Shown: piece by piece, positions 18,563 through 27,073 of the stretch
How positions within the stretch are numbered: position 1 is the stretch's first letter
Layout: every line of letters starts with the position of its first letter
Assembly (NCBI RefSeq): GCF_001425745.1
Contig: NZ_LMDF01000011.1
Location: forward strand, 257,746-321,745
Origin: Caulobacter sp. Root343
Lineage (GTDB): Bacteria > Pseudomonadota > Alphaproteobacteria > Caulobacterales > Caulobacteraceae
DNA length: 64,000 nt
Direction of reading: 5' to 3'
Position numbers and translations under genes: made by a program
The notes under the pieces: model-generated
What the model saw: only the letters and a program-made list of their open reading frames with translations
Told to the model about the DNA's origin: nothing
Databases searched by the model: none

Positions 18563-21144
18563 GCCGCCGGCCGAAACGCTCCGCGAGCTGGACCCGCGTC
18601 CTGACCATCGCCGCGCCGTTGGCCGCCGTCGTCGCCCTTGTCGCCGGCGCTCCGGCGGTGCTCGCCGCCCTCGGACGGCCGTCGGGCCAGGGTGTCGCCA
18701 GCGGCTATGATCGCCTGGTCGACGCCATCGCCCAGCGGCAATGGCTGTCGGTGCGCTACGACGCCCACGGCGAGCCGCGGATCGCCCTGCGCGACGGCCC
18801 GGTCGGCGACGACCGGCGTCTGCGCGCCTTCGTCAACGAGTCCTATCTGCGCAACGATCTCCAGGACCCGGCGGTCTGGCGGCTCAGCGACGACGGCCAA
18901 TGGGTCGAGGGCATCGATCCCTACGCCCACCAGATCGATCGGCCGTTCTCGGGCGGCGGCGCCTGGAACGGGCCGATCCTGTTCCGCGCCGGCCCCTCGC
19001 CGGGTCCGCGCCTGCAGCCGCTGGGCGAGCCGCTCCCGCCCCCCATCGTTCTGGAACCGCGGGGCGCGCCCGCCGCCGCTTGCGACATCCTTATGCCGAC
19101 GCGCCGCGCGAGCGCGCCCGGGCCGCGCCGGGCCCTCTCGATCTGCCTGAAGGATGGCGACGCCCCGCCGCACGCCGTCGGCTCGGTGATCCTGATCGGA
19201 GACCAGGCCGTCGTCCGGGTGCAGACCCCGTCGATCCTGGAAATCCGCGTCGGCGGCCGAGACGCGCGGCCGCGCGCCGACGGCGAGGTAACCCTGACGC
19301 CCCTCCCACGAGGCGAGACCCTGACCTTGCGGACCGGCCAGTCGGTGCTGCGCCTGCGCCTCGACGGCGGGCCGACCGATATCGCCCACGGCGAACCATC
19401 GGGCGCCCGCGCCTACTTCCCGGCGCTACAGCCCCTGGCGCAGCCGGTCGAACGCGCCATGGCCGGTCGACCGCCCAAGCCCCTGCGGCTGTCGCTCGAC
19501 GCGCGCCTGCAACAGGAAGCCCAGGACGCCCTGTCCGCCGGTGTCGCCACGGTGCGCGCCAGCCCGTCGCCAGACGCCAAGCCAGACCCCGGCGACGCCT
19601 TCAAGGCCGCTGTCACGGTGATGGACACGACCAGCGGCCAGGTGTTGGCCGTCGCCTCCTGGCCGCTGATCGAGAACGATCTCGCGCCCGCTCAGCGCCG
19701 CATGCGCCGTGGCCAGAACCTGATCGACCAGAACCACAATTTCGAGCGCCTGCCTGTCGGCTCGATGGCCAAGGGGCCGTTCTCCCTGGCGATCCTCGAC
19801 GCCGATCCGGGCTTGGCGACGTTGAAGATCCAAGGCGGCGCCACCGGCCGCGTCCGCACTGTGCTGGGCATGGATCTCGGCAAGGGCGGGTTCGACAACC
19901 ACGGGCTCGGCATGACCGATTTCCCGACCTTCCTGGAGCATTCCAACAACCGCTACGCCCTGGCGCTGATGATGCTGGCCTATCGCGATCCGGCCGCGCC
20001 GTCCGCACCGGCGCGCGCCCAGCCGCCGCCGGTTGAGGCCTGGTCGCTGGAAGGGCGAAGCCGCACCGACACCCCGCCCTTGCCAGTGTTCGGCGAGGCG
20101 ACGGCGCCGGGGCCGTTCGGATGGGTCCTGCGCCCGCCGCCCGGACGCGGCCCGGCCTGGACCGATCGCCTGGCCCGGCTGTTCGACCTCGACGCAGGCC
20201 AGGGCGGAGGCTGTCATTACGATGTCGGCGTCTGGCGGGGCCTGGCCGGGGCGACGCCGCCCTGCGCCTCGCCCTTGGCCGGCGCCGCGCCGGAGCGCGA
20301 GCACCTCGGGTTCGACGCCGTCGCCTCCTTCCGCAACGACTATCTGATGGCCGTGCTCGGCGGCAGCCGCTCGACCTGGAGCGCCATCAAGATGGCCGAG
20401 GTCTATTCGCGGATCGTCACCGGCCGCCAGGTGCGAGCCCGCCTCACCCCCGCCGCCGATCCGCCAGCCGCCGACCTGCCGATGCGCAGCCCTGGCGTCC
20501 GCGCCACGGTGCTCGACGGCCTGTCGCGCGTGGTGAAGAGCGGCACCGCCGCCTGGCTCGGCCGCGAGTTCGCCGGCATGGGCTACGGCCCGGACGTCGC
20601 GCTGTTCGGCAAGACCGGCACCATGAAGGTCGCCGGCGAGGCGCCCAGCGAACCAGGCGCGATCCTGCTGCGGCAACTTGCGCGCAGCGACTGCGGCTTG
20701 CGATGGGACGCCGCGGCCGGCGTGCTCAAGTTCGGCTTCGTCGCGCCGCGCGACCGGGCCGAGGCGGCGCGGCAGATCCTGGGCCTCAAGGAGACCCGCT
20801 GCCGGGTGCGCGTCGCGAGCCGGCGCGATCTCGCCGACCAGGCGGCGGCGGAGATGCAGCGCTACGCCTGCGGCTACCGCAACTGTCAGCCGGGGGATTT
20901 CGAGCCCGAGCCGGACGGCCGCGTCGTCACCCTCCCGCTGCGTCCGGTCGAGCCTCCGTTGCTCGACGGGCACGCCATCGCCGTCGTCGCCGTGCGTCAG
21001 GAGGGCGGGCGGCCCGTGCGAGGCCTGACCATCGTCGTCAATCTGCAGGACAAGCGCCAGGCCGAGACACCCGCCCTGGCGGTGGCGGCGGCCATCCTGC
21101 GCTCGCCCGCCGCCCATGCCTGGATCGCCGGAGGCGGGACATGA
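18559..21144 (+). CDS. Penicillin-binding protein (transpeptidase) with unusual flanks (operon gene 6)
   Basis: 861 residues. An N-terminal membrane anchor (~10-32), a ~280-residue periplasmic region with a beta-rich segment, then a transpeptidase domain with all three motifs: S402-M-A-K405 (SxxK), S462-N-N464 (SxN) and K685-T-G-T (KTG). There is no glycosyltransferase-51 domain, so it is class-B-like, as expected for a SEDS partner. About 170 residues follow the KTG motif and contain several Cys (DCGLRWD, TRCRVRV, ACGYRNC), atypical for division or elongation PBPs. It should cross-link peptidoglycan peptides. It overlaps both neighbours by 4 nt. Confidence 0.82.
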   Translation: MSRRPKRSASWTRVLTIAAPLAAVVALVAGAPAVLAALGRPSGQGVASGYDRLVDAIAQRQWLSVRYDAHGEPRIALRDGPVGDDRRLRAFVNESYLRNDLQDPAVWRLSDDGQWVEGIDPYAHQIDRPFSGGGAWNGPILFRAGPSPGPRLQPLGEPLPPPIVLEPRGAPAAACDILMPTRRASAPGPRRALSICLKDGDAPPHAVGSVILIGDQAVVRVQTPSILEIRVGGRDARPRADGEVTLTPLPRGETLTLRTGQSVLRLRLDGGPTDIAHGEPSGARAYFPALQPLAQPVERAMAGRPPKPLRLSLDARLQQEAQDALSAGVATVRASPSPDAKPDPGDAFKAAVTVMDTTSGQVLAVASWPLIENDLAPAQRRMRRGQNLIDQNHNFERLPVGSMAKGPFSLAILDADPGLATLKIQGGATGRVRTVLGMDLGKGGFDNHGLGMTDFPTFLEHSNNRYALALMMLAYRDPAAPSAPARAQPPPVEAWSLEGRSRTDTPPLPVFGEATAPGPFGWVLRPPPGRGPAWTDRLARLFDLDAGQGGGCHYDVGVWRGLAGATPPCASPLAGAAPEREHLGFDAVASFRNDYLMAVLGGSRSTWSAIKMAEVYSRIVTGRQVRARLTPAADPPAADLPMRSPGVRATVLDGLSRVVKSGTAAWLGREFAGMGYGPDVALFGKTGTMKVAGEAPSEPGAILLRQLARSDCGLRWDAAAGVLKFGFVAPRDRAEAARQILGLKETRCRVRVASRRDLADQAAAEMQRYACGYRNCQPGDFEPEPDGRVVTLPLRPVEPPLLDGHAIAVVAVRQEGGRPVRGLTIVVNLQDKRQAETPALAVAAAILRSPAAHAWIAGGGT

Positions 21145-21527
21145 AGCCCTGGGTCCCGCGCCTCGGCGTCGCCGTGCTGTGGCTCGCCGCCATCGGCCTT
21201 GGCGCCGGGATGGCCCGGCCTTCGCCGGCGCCGCGTGTCGACGCCACGGCGCCGCGCTGGCTTACCGTGGACGTCGCGGCCGACAGCCCCGCCGCGCGCG
21301 ACTGGCCGCACTTCTTCGCCTGCTCCGGCCTTGCCGGCGATCCCGTCCTGATGCGCGCCACCCTCGGACTCAACGGTGGAGGCTCGGAAAGCGTTTGGCG
21401 TCGAGACGGTTCGGACACGCCGATCCGCGTGGCCCTCGTCCCCCTCGAGACCCCGGCGGCGGACGAGGCCGATCGGATCATAGAGGCGGCGACCCGAGCC
21501 GTCGCCGATTGTGGAGACACGCCATGA
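21141..21527 (+). CDS. Small membrane-anchored/secreted protein (operon gene 7)
   Basis: 128 residues. The N-terminal hydrophobic segment (VAVLWLAAIGLGAGMA) is a signal peptide or anchor. The ~95-residue remainder is probably periplasmic and has two Cys (FFACSGL and VADCGDTP, the latter at the C-terminus) that could pair. No recognised family. ATGA overlaps on both sides tie it to the PBP and pseudokinase genes. A small accessory factor of the synthase complex is the most economical guess. Confidence 0.68.
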   Translation: MKPWVPRLGVAVLWLAAIGLGAGMARPSPAPRVDATAPRWLTVDVAADSPAARDWPHFFACSGLAGDPVLMRATLGLNGGGSESVWRRDGSDTPIRVALVPLETPAADEADRIIEAATRAVADCGDTP

Positions 21528-23746
21528 CGGTCCTCCGGACCGAGACGCCGCTCCGTCTAAAGGTCGACGGCTTCCGCAAGCCGCTGCGCCTGCGGCCGTT
21601 GCGCCGCGAAGGCGCTTTGGAGACGTTCGCGGTCGAGGGCGAGACGCTGGAGGCTGTGCGCTTCGCCCCGACTGGCGTCGTGCGCGACGTCGGCGGCCGG
21701 CTGACGGCCCTCCCTGACGTGGCCGACCTCTACGCGGCGGCGCAGGACGCTTTCGAGGCGCTCGGCCGGCGGCTGCGGGCCGTCGCGCCTCGCGCCGCCC
21801 TGCCCGTCGAGGACGTCGTCCGGGCGGCGAGCGGCTGCTTCTGGCTGCAGCCCCCGCCCGGCCCGTCCCTCGAGATGTGGTTGGCCGGCCATCCCGGCCC
21901 CGTGGCCGAGCCTGTCGTCGCCGCCTTCGCCCGCCGCTTGGCCGAGGCCCTCGGCGAGCTGCACGCGGCCGGCGTTGTCCACGGGGATCTGTCGCCTCGA
22001 GCCGTGCTGATCGATGACGGCGAGGTTCGCCTGACCGGTTTCATGATCGATCGCCGCCCGTTCTTCCGCGTGCTGCGCGGCCAGCAAGGCCTGGTCGAGT
22101 CCGGCTATGCGCCGCCGGAAGCCCACGACGGCGCCCTGCGCCATCCCATCGGCCCGGCCGCGGATCTCTACGCCGCCAGCGCCCTGCTCCAGCGTCTGCT
22201 GACCGGCAACGCGCCGCCGGCCGCCAACCTCGCCGCCCGTGTGGCCGGCGACAACGTCTGGCCGAGCGGCGTCGTGATGTCCGCCGGCTTGCGCGTCGGG
22301 ATCGAGGCGGGCTTGGCGCCGGTCGCGGCGGATCGTCCCGCCAGCGCGGCGGCGTGGTTGGCCGGCCTGGATCTCGGCCCCGAGCCCGAGGAGAGCCCCT
22401 GGTTCGACGGCTTGGCGAAGGCGCCGCCAGCCCCTCCGTCGCCGGAGCCGGAACCGGAGACCGATCCGTTCGTCGTGCCGCCTCCGCCGGCGGTCGAGGC
22501 CGAGGCTGATCCGTCCGCACCGGCGCCGGCCGTCGCCGAAGCCCCGCTGACGCTCGCCCGCGACACGCCGGCCCGTCGCCGGCTGGGCCTGTGGACCGGC
22601 GCCGTCAGCCTCGCGGTGGTCGCCGTTGCCGTGGCCGCCGCCCTTGTCGGCCCCAAGCTCAATCCACGTCCGCCTTCCCGCGCCGAGGCGCCCGAAGCCG
22701 TCGCCCCCGCCGCGCCGACGGGCTGCCAGTGGCTTTCGGCCGCCGATGGCTGGCGGCTGCGCTGCCCGGACGCGCCGGCCCAAGGCCTGCGCTTGCCCGA
22801 ACGGTTCGACGCCCAGACGACGGCGCGCGCCGCGGCGGGCGAGCCAGCGGCCATGGAGCGGCTGGGCGCCTTCTATCGCCTGCGGGCCGGCGAGACGGCC
22901 AATCCCGACCGCGGCGCCTATGCCTATCAGGCGCTGGGCTGGCTGCAGCGCGCCGCTGGCGCTGCCGACGACGGTCGACCCGACACGGCGCGGGCGCGCG
23001 ACGACGCGGCCCTGGCGCTCGGCCAGATGCTGGCCCACGGCGAGGGCGGCCGCGCCCCGGACCCCGCCGCCGCCGAAGCGCGCCTTCGCCAGGCCGCGGC
23101 CGGCAGCCGGGCCGACGCCGTGCTCGCGCTCGGCCAGCTCCTGGAATCCCAGGCCGGCGGCGATGCCGATCGACTGGCCGAGGCGCGCGGCCTCTATGCC
23201 CGGGTGGCCCAGCTCGGCGACGGTTCGATCCTGCAGCGCGAGGGCGAACGCGGCCTCGCCCGCATCGACGCGGTCGCCAAGCCGCCGCCGGTCGAAGTCG
23301 AGGCGCGACCCAAGCCGCCGATCGACGAAAAGCCCGTGCAAAAGCCGGCTCCGGCGCGGAAGCCTATCCCGCCCAAGGCCAAGCCGTCGCCCGTCAAGGC
23401 CGTCGCGAAGCCGCCCGCCCCGAAGATCGAACCACCCAAGCGGGCCGCGCCCGTTGTTCCCGCCCCGCCGAAGCCCGCGCCCCTCCCGCCTCGCCGCCCC
23501 GTCGCGCCCGTGCGTGCGCCGACACCAACGCCGGCGCCGGCCCTGCGCACCTGGACCGCCTCGACCTTCGTGAAGGTCGATCCGACGGCGAACTTCTCTT
23601 CCGCGGTGGAGCTGGCCGGCCGGGCCGCCTGCGACAGCGAAGGCGGCGAGACCCTGTCGGTCCGCGCCGGCGACACTCTCTGCCCCAACGGCGTCAACTA
23701 CTGCCAGGTGCGCGCCGTCGCCACCTGCCAAGGAGCCAGACCATGA
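21524..23746 (+). CDS. Membrane pseudokinase with periplasmic Sel1-like repeats and Pro/Lys-rich arm (operon gene 8)
   Basis: 740 residues. Residues ~1-285 follow a Ser/Thr-kinase C-lobe: HGDLSPRAVLI (H153, D155) for HRDLKPxNILL, GYAPPEA for the APE motif and DLYAASALLQRLLTG for the F-helix. The DFG is G172-F-M, the catalytic-loop Asn is Ala, and no glycine-rich loop is visible, so it should be a pseudokinase. A membrane helix (~353-378) leads to Sel1/TPR-like helical repeats (~430-575), an ~85-residue Pro/Lys-rich stretch as in TonB-type wall-spanning arms (~585-670), and a C-terminal domain with four Cys. It could couple cytoplasmic GTPase state to wall synthesis, like membrane PASTA kinases; this is inference. 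Confidence 0.75.
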   Translation: MTVLRTETPLRLKVDGFRKPLRLRPLRREGALETFAVEGETLEAVRFAPTGVVRDVGGRLTALPDVADLYAAAQDAFEALGRRLRAVAPRAALPVEDVVRAASGCFWLQPPPGPSLEMWLAGHPGPVAEPVVAAFARRLAEALGELHAAGVVHGDLSPRAVLIDDGEVRLTGFMIDRRPFFRVLRGQQGLVESGYAPPEAHDGALRHPIGPAADLYAASALLQRLLTGNAPPAANLAARVAGDNVWPSGVVMSAGLRVGIEAGLAPVAADRPASAAAWLAGLDLGPEPEESPWFDGLAKAPPAPPSPEPEPETDPFVVPPPPAVEAEADPSAPAPAVAEAPLTLARDTPARRRLGLWTGAVSLAVVAVAVAAALVGPKLNPRPPSRAEAPEAVAPAAPTGCQWLSAADGWRLRCPDAPAQGLRLPERFDAQTTARAAAGEPAAMERLGAFYRLRAGETANPDRGAYAYQALGWLQRAAGAADDGRPDTARARDDAALALGQMLAHGEGGRAPDPAAAEARLRQAAAGSRADAVLALGQLLESQAGGDADRLAEARGLYARVAQLGDGSILQREGERGLARIDAVAKPPPVEVEARPKPPIDEKPVQKPAPARKPIPPKAKPSPVKAVAKPPAPKIEPPKRAAPVVPAPPKPAPLPPRRPVAPVRAPTPTPAPALRTWTASTFVKVDPTANFSSAVELAGRAACDSEGGETLSVRAGDTLCPNGVNYCQVRAVATCQGARP

Positions 23747-24474
23747 TCCGAGCGACGCGATCCCTCGTGGCGGCGGTCGCCGTCGCCCTGCTGTCGGGCG
23801 CGAGCCAAGCCCACGCCCAGAACGCCTTTCGGGGCGATTGCGAGCAGGCGCGGCGGTTCGCCGACTCCGTCGCCTTCAAAGCGTCGTATCGCGGCGTGCA
23901 GCGCATGACGCCCCAGGCCGCCGATCCCTGCGGGCGGGACGTGGTCGCGATCTACGATCTGAAGCGGCGCAACGAATCCAACGCCAACTACGACCTGGTG
24001 GGGCGCTACTATTATCTGTGGCCCGACAACGCCGCCTGCCGCGAGGAGGTCCACGACCGTCTAGCCGGCGTCGCCCGCATCACCCAGGAGGTGCGGCCCA
24101 ACGGCCTGCTCTGCGAGGTGCAGCTGCACCTCGACTTCGACGTGGCCGAGGACGAGAAATACGGCCCCAACCGGTTCTCCAAGCTGATCACCCTGGTCGG
24201 CGCCGACACCTCGCGCTTCGCCGCCACCGCGCCGGGCGAGACCGGCGGGACGGTCTTCTACGAAGCCCCGGCCCATACGGTCGATCGCGCCGCCGGCCCC
24301 GCCGACGAAAACAGCGACGTCGTCACGGACCGCGCCGAGGCGCCGCCCCCCGCCGCCGCCAATCCCTACACGCCCGGGCGCCGCCAGTTCTTCGACCGGC
24401 GGCTGGGCCGCTTCTATTATTACGACCCGTTGCGCGAGGCCTACTTCTGGGAGAATGGCGAGCCTCGCGACTAG
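23743..24474 (+). CDS. Secreted protein of unknown family (operon gene 9)
   Basis: 243 residues with a typical signal peptide cleaved after AHA (SLVAAVAVALLSGASQAHA). The mature protein has four Cys (GDCEQA, DPCGRD, AACREE, LLCEVQ), an aromatic stretch (YDLVGRYYYLWPDN) and an aromatic C-terminus (RRLGRFYYYDPLREAYFW). It is probably periplasmic; no family recognised. It is the last gene of the operon (ATGA overlap with the pseudokinase). I see no strong terminator in the 114 bp before the next gene. Confidence 0.72.
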   Translation: MIRATRSLVAAVAVALLSGASQAHAQNAFRGDCEQARRFADSVAFKASYRGVQRMTPQAADPCGRDVVAIYDLKRRNESNANYDLVGRYYYLWPDNAACREEVHDRLAGVARITQEVRPNGLLCEVQLHLDFDVAEDEKYGPNRFSKLITLVGADTSRFAATAPGETGGTVFYEAPAHTVDRAAGPADENSDVVTDRAEAPPPAAANPYTPGRRQFFDRRLGRFYYYDPLREAYFWENGEPRD

Positions 24475-24588
24475 GGGCCCGCGCCGGCCAGCGAAGGTTC
24501 GAAAGGCCTGGGTGGGCGGCACGAACGACGGTATTGGATGCGCCCCACACCGCGTGGAACGACGACACCACCGCATCGAGGACGAGGA

Positions 24589-24993
24589 ATGAGCCTTTTC
24601 GATCTGGACGCCTGGCGCGAGCGCATGGACGAGCGCTGGTTCGAGAGCGGCGCGGCCATGGCCGAGAAGGGCGACGTCGACCTGGTGGCGATCGAGGACG
24701 AGAAGGTCACCGCCCACGTCACCGGCAGCGCCGGCGCCCTCTATGTCGTCGAACTGCGCGCCCCGGCCGGCGAGGGCGCGTGCACCTGTCCCGGCTTCGA
24801 GAAGTTCGGAGCGTGCAAGCACCAAGCGGCCGTCGTCACCGCCGCCAATGCCGCCGACCTGTCCAAGGTCCGCGAGCGCATGTCCCGCCTGCGCGACGGC
24901 CTGGCCCTGGACAGCCGCGAAGCCCTGGTCGAGCGGCTAGTCGAGCTGGCCCGGGTGCAGCCGACCGTGCTGGCCGCGCTGGAAGACCGCTAG
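24589..24993 (+). CDS. SWIM zinc finger domain protein
   Basis: 134 residues with a SWIM zinc-binding motif CxC...CxH: C-T-C-P-G-F...A-C-K-H (residues ~65-80). SWIM domains bind nucleic acid or protein partners. The helical C-terminal third (LVERLVELARVQPTVLAAL) resembles the short helical tail of bacterial SWIM-only proteins. Start 24589 follows a GAGGA Shine-Dalgarno; an in-frame ATG at 24538 lacks conserved sequence. Its stop codon shares the bases CTAG with the stop of the convergent GFA gene. Confidence 0.85.
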   Translation: MSLFDLDAWRERMDERWFESGAAMAEKGDVDLVAIEDEKVTAHVTGSAGALYVVELRAPAGEGACTCPGFEKFGACKHQAAVVTAANAADLSKVRERMSRLRDGLALDSREALVERLVELARVQPTVLAALEDR

Positions 24994-25472
24994 AGAAAGT
25001 CGTCGATCGCCGCGCGCTTCTTCTTCGGCTTGGGCCGCTCCCACATCACGCCGGGATAGCCCTTCAGCGGGACCAGCTTGCCGCCGGCAAAGGCCCAGTC
25101 GGGCGCCTGATCGAGCGAGGTATGATAGCGCGCCTCGCGGCCGGTGCGGGTCGTGAACAGGGCGCGCGGCAGGTTGATCATGGTCGGAGCCCGCTTGCGC
25201 TCCATGAACAGCGGCGTCCCACAGCGGGCGCAGAAACCGCGCGTGGTCCCCTCGTGCTCGTAGCGGGTCACGAAGTCCTCGCCGTCCAGCCAGCGAAACC
25301 GGCTGCGATAGCTGCCGACATAGGTGGCGTAGGCGCAGCCCTGGGCGCGGCGGCTGGCTTCCGAGTGGTCGTGGTACGCCCAGCGCGCCGGGACGCCGAT
25401 CGCCAGGCGAACCGCGCCGCATGCGCACTGGCCCTCGGCTTCCTCGGCGGGTGGCTTCAGCGGCTTGGGCAT
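24990..25472 (-). CDS. GFA (glutathione-dependent formaldehyde-activating-like) family protein
   Basis: 160 residues with the Zn-binding pattern of the GFA/CENP-V fold: QCACGAVR near the N-terminus and FCARCGTPLF in the middle. Family members include glutathione S-(hydroxymethyl) synthase, but most bacterial paralogues have no known substrate. The middle Cys of the usual C-H-C-x-x-C segment appears as AQGCAYATY, so metal binding may be non-standard. It ends in a Lys-rich tail (PKPKKKR). It converges on the SWIM gene with a 4-bp CTAG overlap. Confidence 0.82.
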   Translation of the reverse strand: MPKPLKPPAEEAEGQCACGAVRLAIGVPARWAYHDHSEASRRAQGCAYATYVGSYRSRFRWLDGEDFVTRYEHEGTTRGFCARCGTPLFMERKRAPTMINLPRALFTTRTGREARYHTSLDQAPDWAFAGGKLVPLKGYPGVMWERPKPKKKRAAIDDFL

Positions 25473-25591
25473 GGCGGAACTCCGGCGACAATCCGTTTCG
25501 AATAAAGCGCATGGTGACAGTTCCTGTCAGGAGCCTCTCTTGACCCGGCGAGACGGGCCTGGGTTTTGTTCATCGGTCGGGAGGACCAGCC

Positions 25592-26215
25592 ATGGCGTCG
25601 CTATACGAGCGCTACATTTTGCCGAAACTGCTGTGTTGCGCCTGCGGCGCGCCGGCTTTCCGCGAGCAGCGGACCCGGATCGTGCCCCAGGCTCACGGCC
25701 AGGTGCTGGAACTGGGGATCGGCGGCGGCCTGAATCTCGCCTTCTACGACCCCGCGCGGGTGAGCCGCGTGACCGGCGTCGACCCCTCCGCCGAGCTGCG
25801 GGCGATCGCCGAGGCCGCCCCACGTCCCGACGGCCTCCAGGTCGAGATCGCGGCCGGCGAGGCCGAGACCCTGCCGTTCGCCGACGCCAGCTTCGACACC
25901 GTGCTGTGCACCTTCACCCTGTGTTCGGTCCGCTCGCCCGCCGCCGTATTGGCCGAGACGCGCCGGGTGCTGCGTCCCGGCGGCCGGTTCCTGTTCTGCG
26001 AGCACGGGCTCTCGCCCGATCCCGGCACGGCGCGATGGCAGCGGGGGCTGGAGCCGCTCTGGAAGCGTTTGGCGGGCGGCTGTCATCTGACTCGGCCCGT
26101 TACGGCGGCGATCGAGGCGGCCGGCTTTCGGCTGGACGAGGCGCGGCGCTTCTACATGGACAAGACGCCCCGGCCGCTGGGTTGGTGCGAACAGGGCGTG
26201 GCGCGGCCGGCCTAG
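25592..26215 (+). CDS. Class I SAM-dependent methyltransferase
   Basis: 207 residues, a Methyltransf_11-type Rossmann fold. The SAM-binding glycine motif is LELGIGGGLNLAFYD, the acidic ribose-binding residue is in VTGVDPS, motif IV is FDTVLCTFTLCSV, and the post-IV loop is RVLRPGGRFLFCEHG. The C-terminal part resembles phospholipid/ubiquinone-type methyltransferases and human METTL7-like proteins, but the substrate is unknown. A good GGAGG lies ~10 bp before the ATG. Its stop overlaps the convergent sirtuin stop in CTAG. Confidence 0.88.
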   Translation: MASLYERYILPKLLCCACGAPAFREQRTRIVPQAHGQVLELGIGGGLNLAFYDPARVSRVTGVDPSAELRAIAEAAPRPDGLQVEIAAGEAETLPFADASFDTVLCTFTLCSVRSPAAVLAETRRVLRPGGRFLFCEHGLSPDPGTARWQRGLEPLWKRLAGGCHLTRPVTAAIEAAGFRLDEARRFYMDKTPRPLGWCEQGVARPA

Positions 26216-26916
26216 AGGCTAGCCAACACCTGCTCCACCCACGCCGGCACGACCTCGCTGGCCGGGCCATAGAGCTTCTGGTCGAACACATAGGCGTTGG
26301 CCGAGGGCTCCAGGTTGATCTCGCAGGTGGCGATCCCCATCGCCCGCGCCTCGGTGACGAAGCCCGCCGCTGGATAGACCGAGCCGGAGGTGCCGATCGA
26401 GACGAACAGGTCGGCTTCGGATAGCGCGTCCTCGATCTCGTCCATGAACAGCGGCGTTTCGCCGAACCAGACGACGTGCGGCCGGGCGCCGCCGGCGCGA
26501 CCGCACGCCTCGCACACGGTCTCGGCGGTCAGCGGCGCCGTGTCGGGCCATGTGGCCTCGCAGTGATGGCAGCGAGTGACAGCCAGCTCGCCGTGCATGT
26601 GGATCACCCGCCGCGAGCCGGCCTTCTCGTGCAGGTCATCGACGTTCTGGGTGCACAGATAGAGCGCGCCGCCGCGCGCGGTCAGCTCGGTCTCCAGCCG
26701 GGCCAGGGCGAGGTGGGCCGCGTTCGGCGCGGCGCCGGCCAGGTTGGCGCGGCGGGCGTTGTAGAAGTCGCGGACCTTGGCCGGGTCGCGGGCGAAGCCC
26801 TCGGGGGTGGCGACCTCGCTGAGGTCGTACTTCGTCCACACCCCGTCCTTGTCGCGGAACGTGCCCAGGCCGCTTTCGGCCGAGACGCCGGCCCCGGTCA
26901 GCACGAAGATCTTCAT
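26212..26916 (-). CDS. cobB: NAD-dependent protein deacylase, Sir2/CobB family
   Basis: 234 residues. Sirtuin signatures in order: NAD-binding GAGVSAESGLGTFRD, CTQNVDDLHEKAG, the catalytic His in HMHGEL, and a zinc module C-H-H-C...C-E-A-C. It removes acyl groups from lysines with NAD+ consumption, giving nicotinamide and O-acyl-ADP-ribose. I chose ATG 26916 (MKIFVLTGAG); an upstream TTG in frame is less likely. The N-terminus is short, as in class III (SIRT5/CobB) bacterial sirtuins. Confidence 0.92.
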   Translation of the reverse strand: MKIFVLTGAGVSAESGLGTFRDKDGVWTKYDLSEVATPEGFARDPAKVRDFYNARRANLAGAAPNAAHLALARLETELTARGGALYLCTQNVDDLHEKAGSRRVIHMHGELAVTRCHHCEATWPDTAPLTAETVCEACGRAGGARPHVVWFGETPLFMDEIEDALSEADLFVSIGTSGSVYPAAGFVTEARAMGIATCEINLEPSANAYVFDQKLYGPASEVVPAWVEQVLASL

Positions 26917-27073
26917 TCTCTTCACCAACTCACGCCTCGAGCGAACTTGACGCTGCCGTCACTTTTCATTTGACCCGCTCGCTCACTTGAGTTGACAGTG
27001 TTCAGATAGGTCGAGGATCCGCGCAAGACGGACCCGGCCCATGGACGTCACCCGGCCGATAGGGAGCGCCGAC

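Noticed and set aside
11514..24474. Type VI secretion or prophage interpretation of the nine-gene operon
   Set aside because: No Tss proteins, phage structural genes, integrase or attachment sites are present; the SEDS/PBP motifs explain the membrane genes better.
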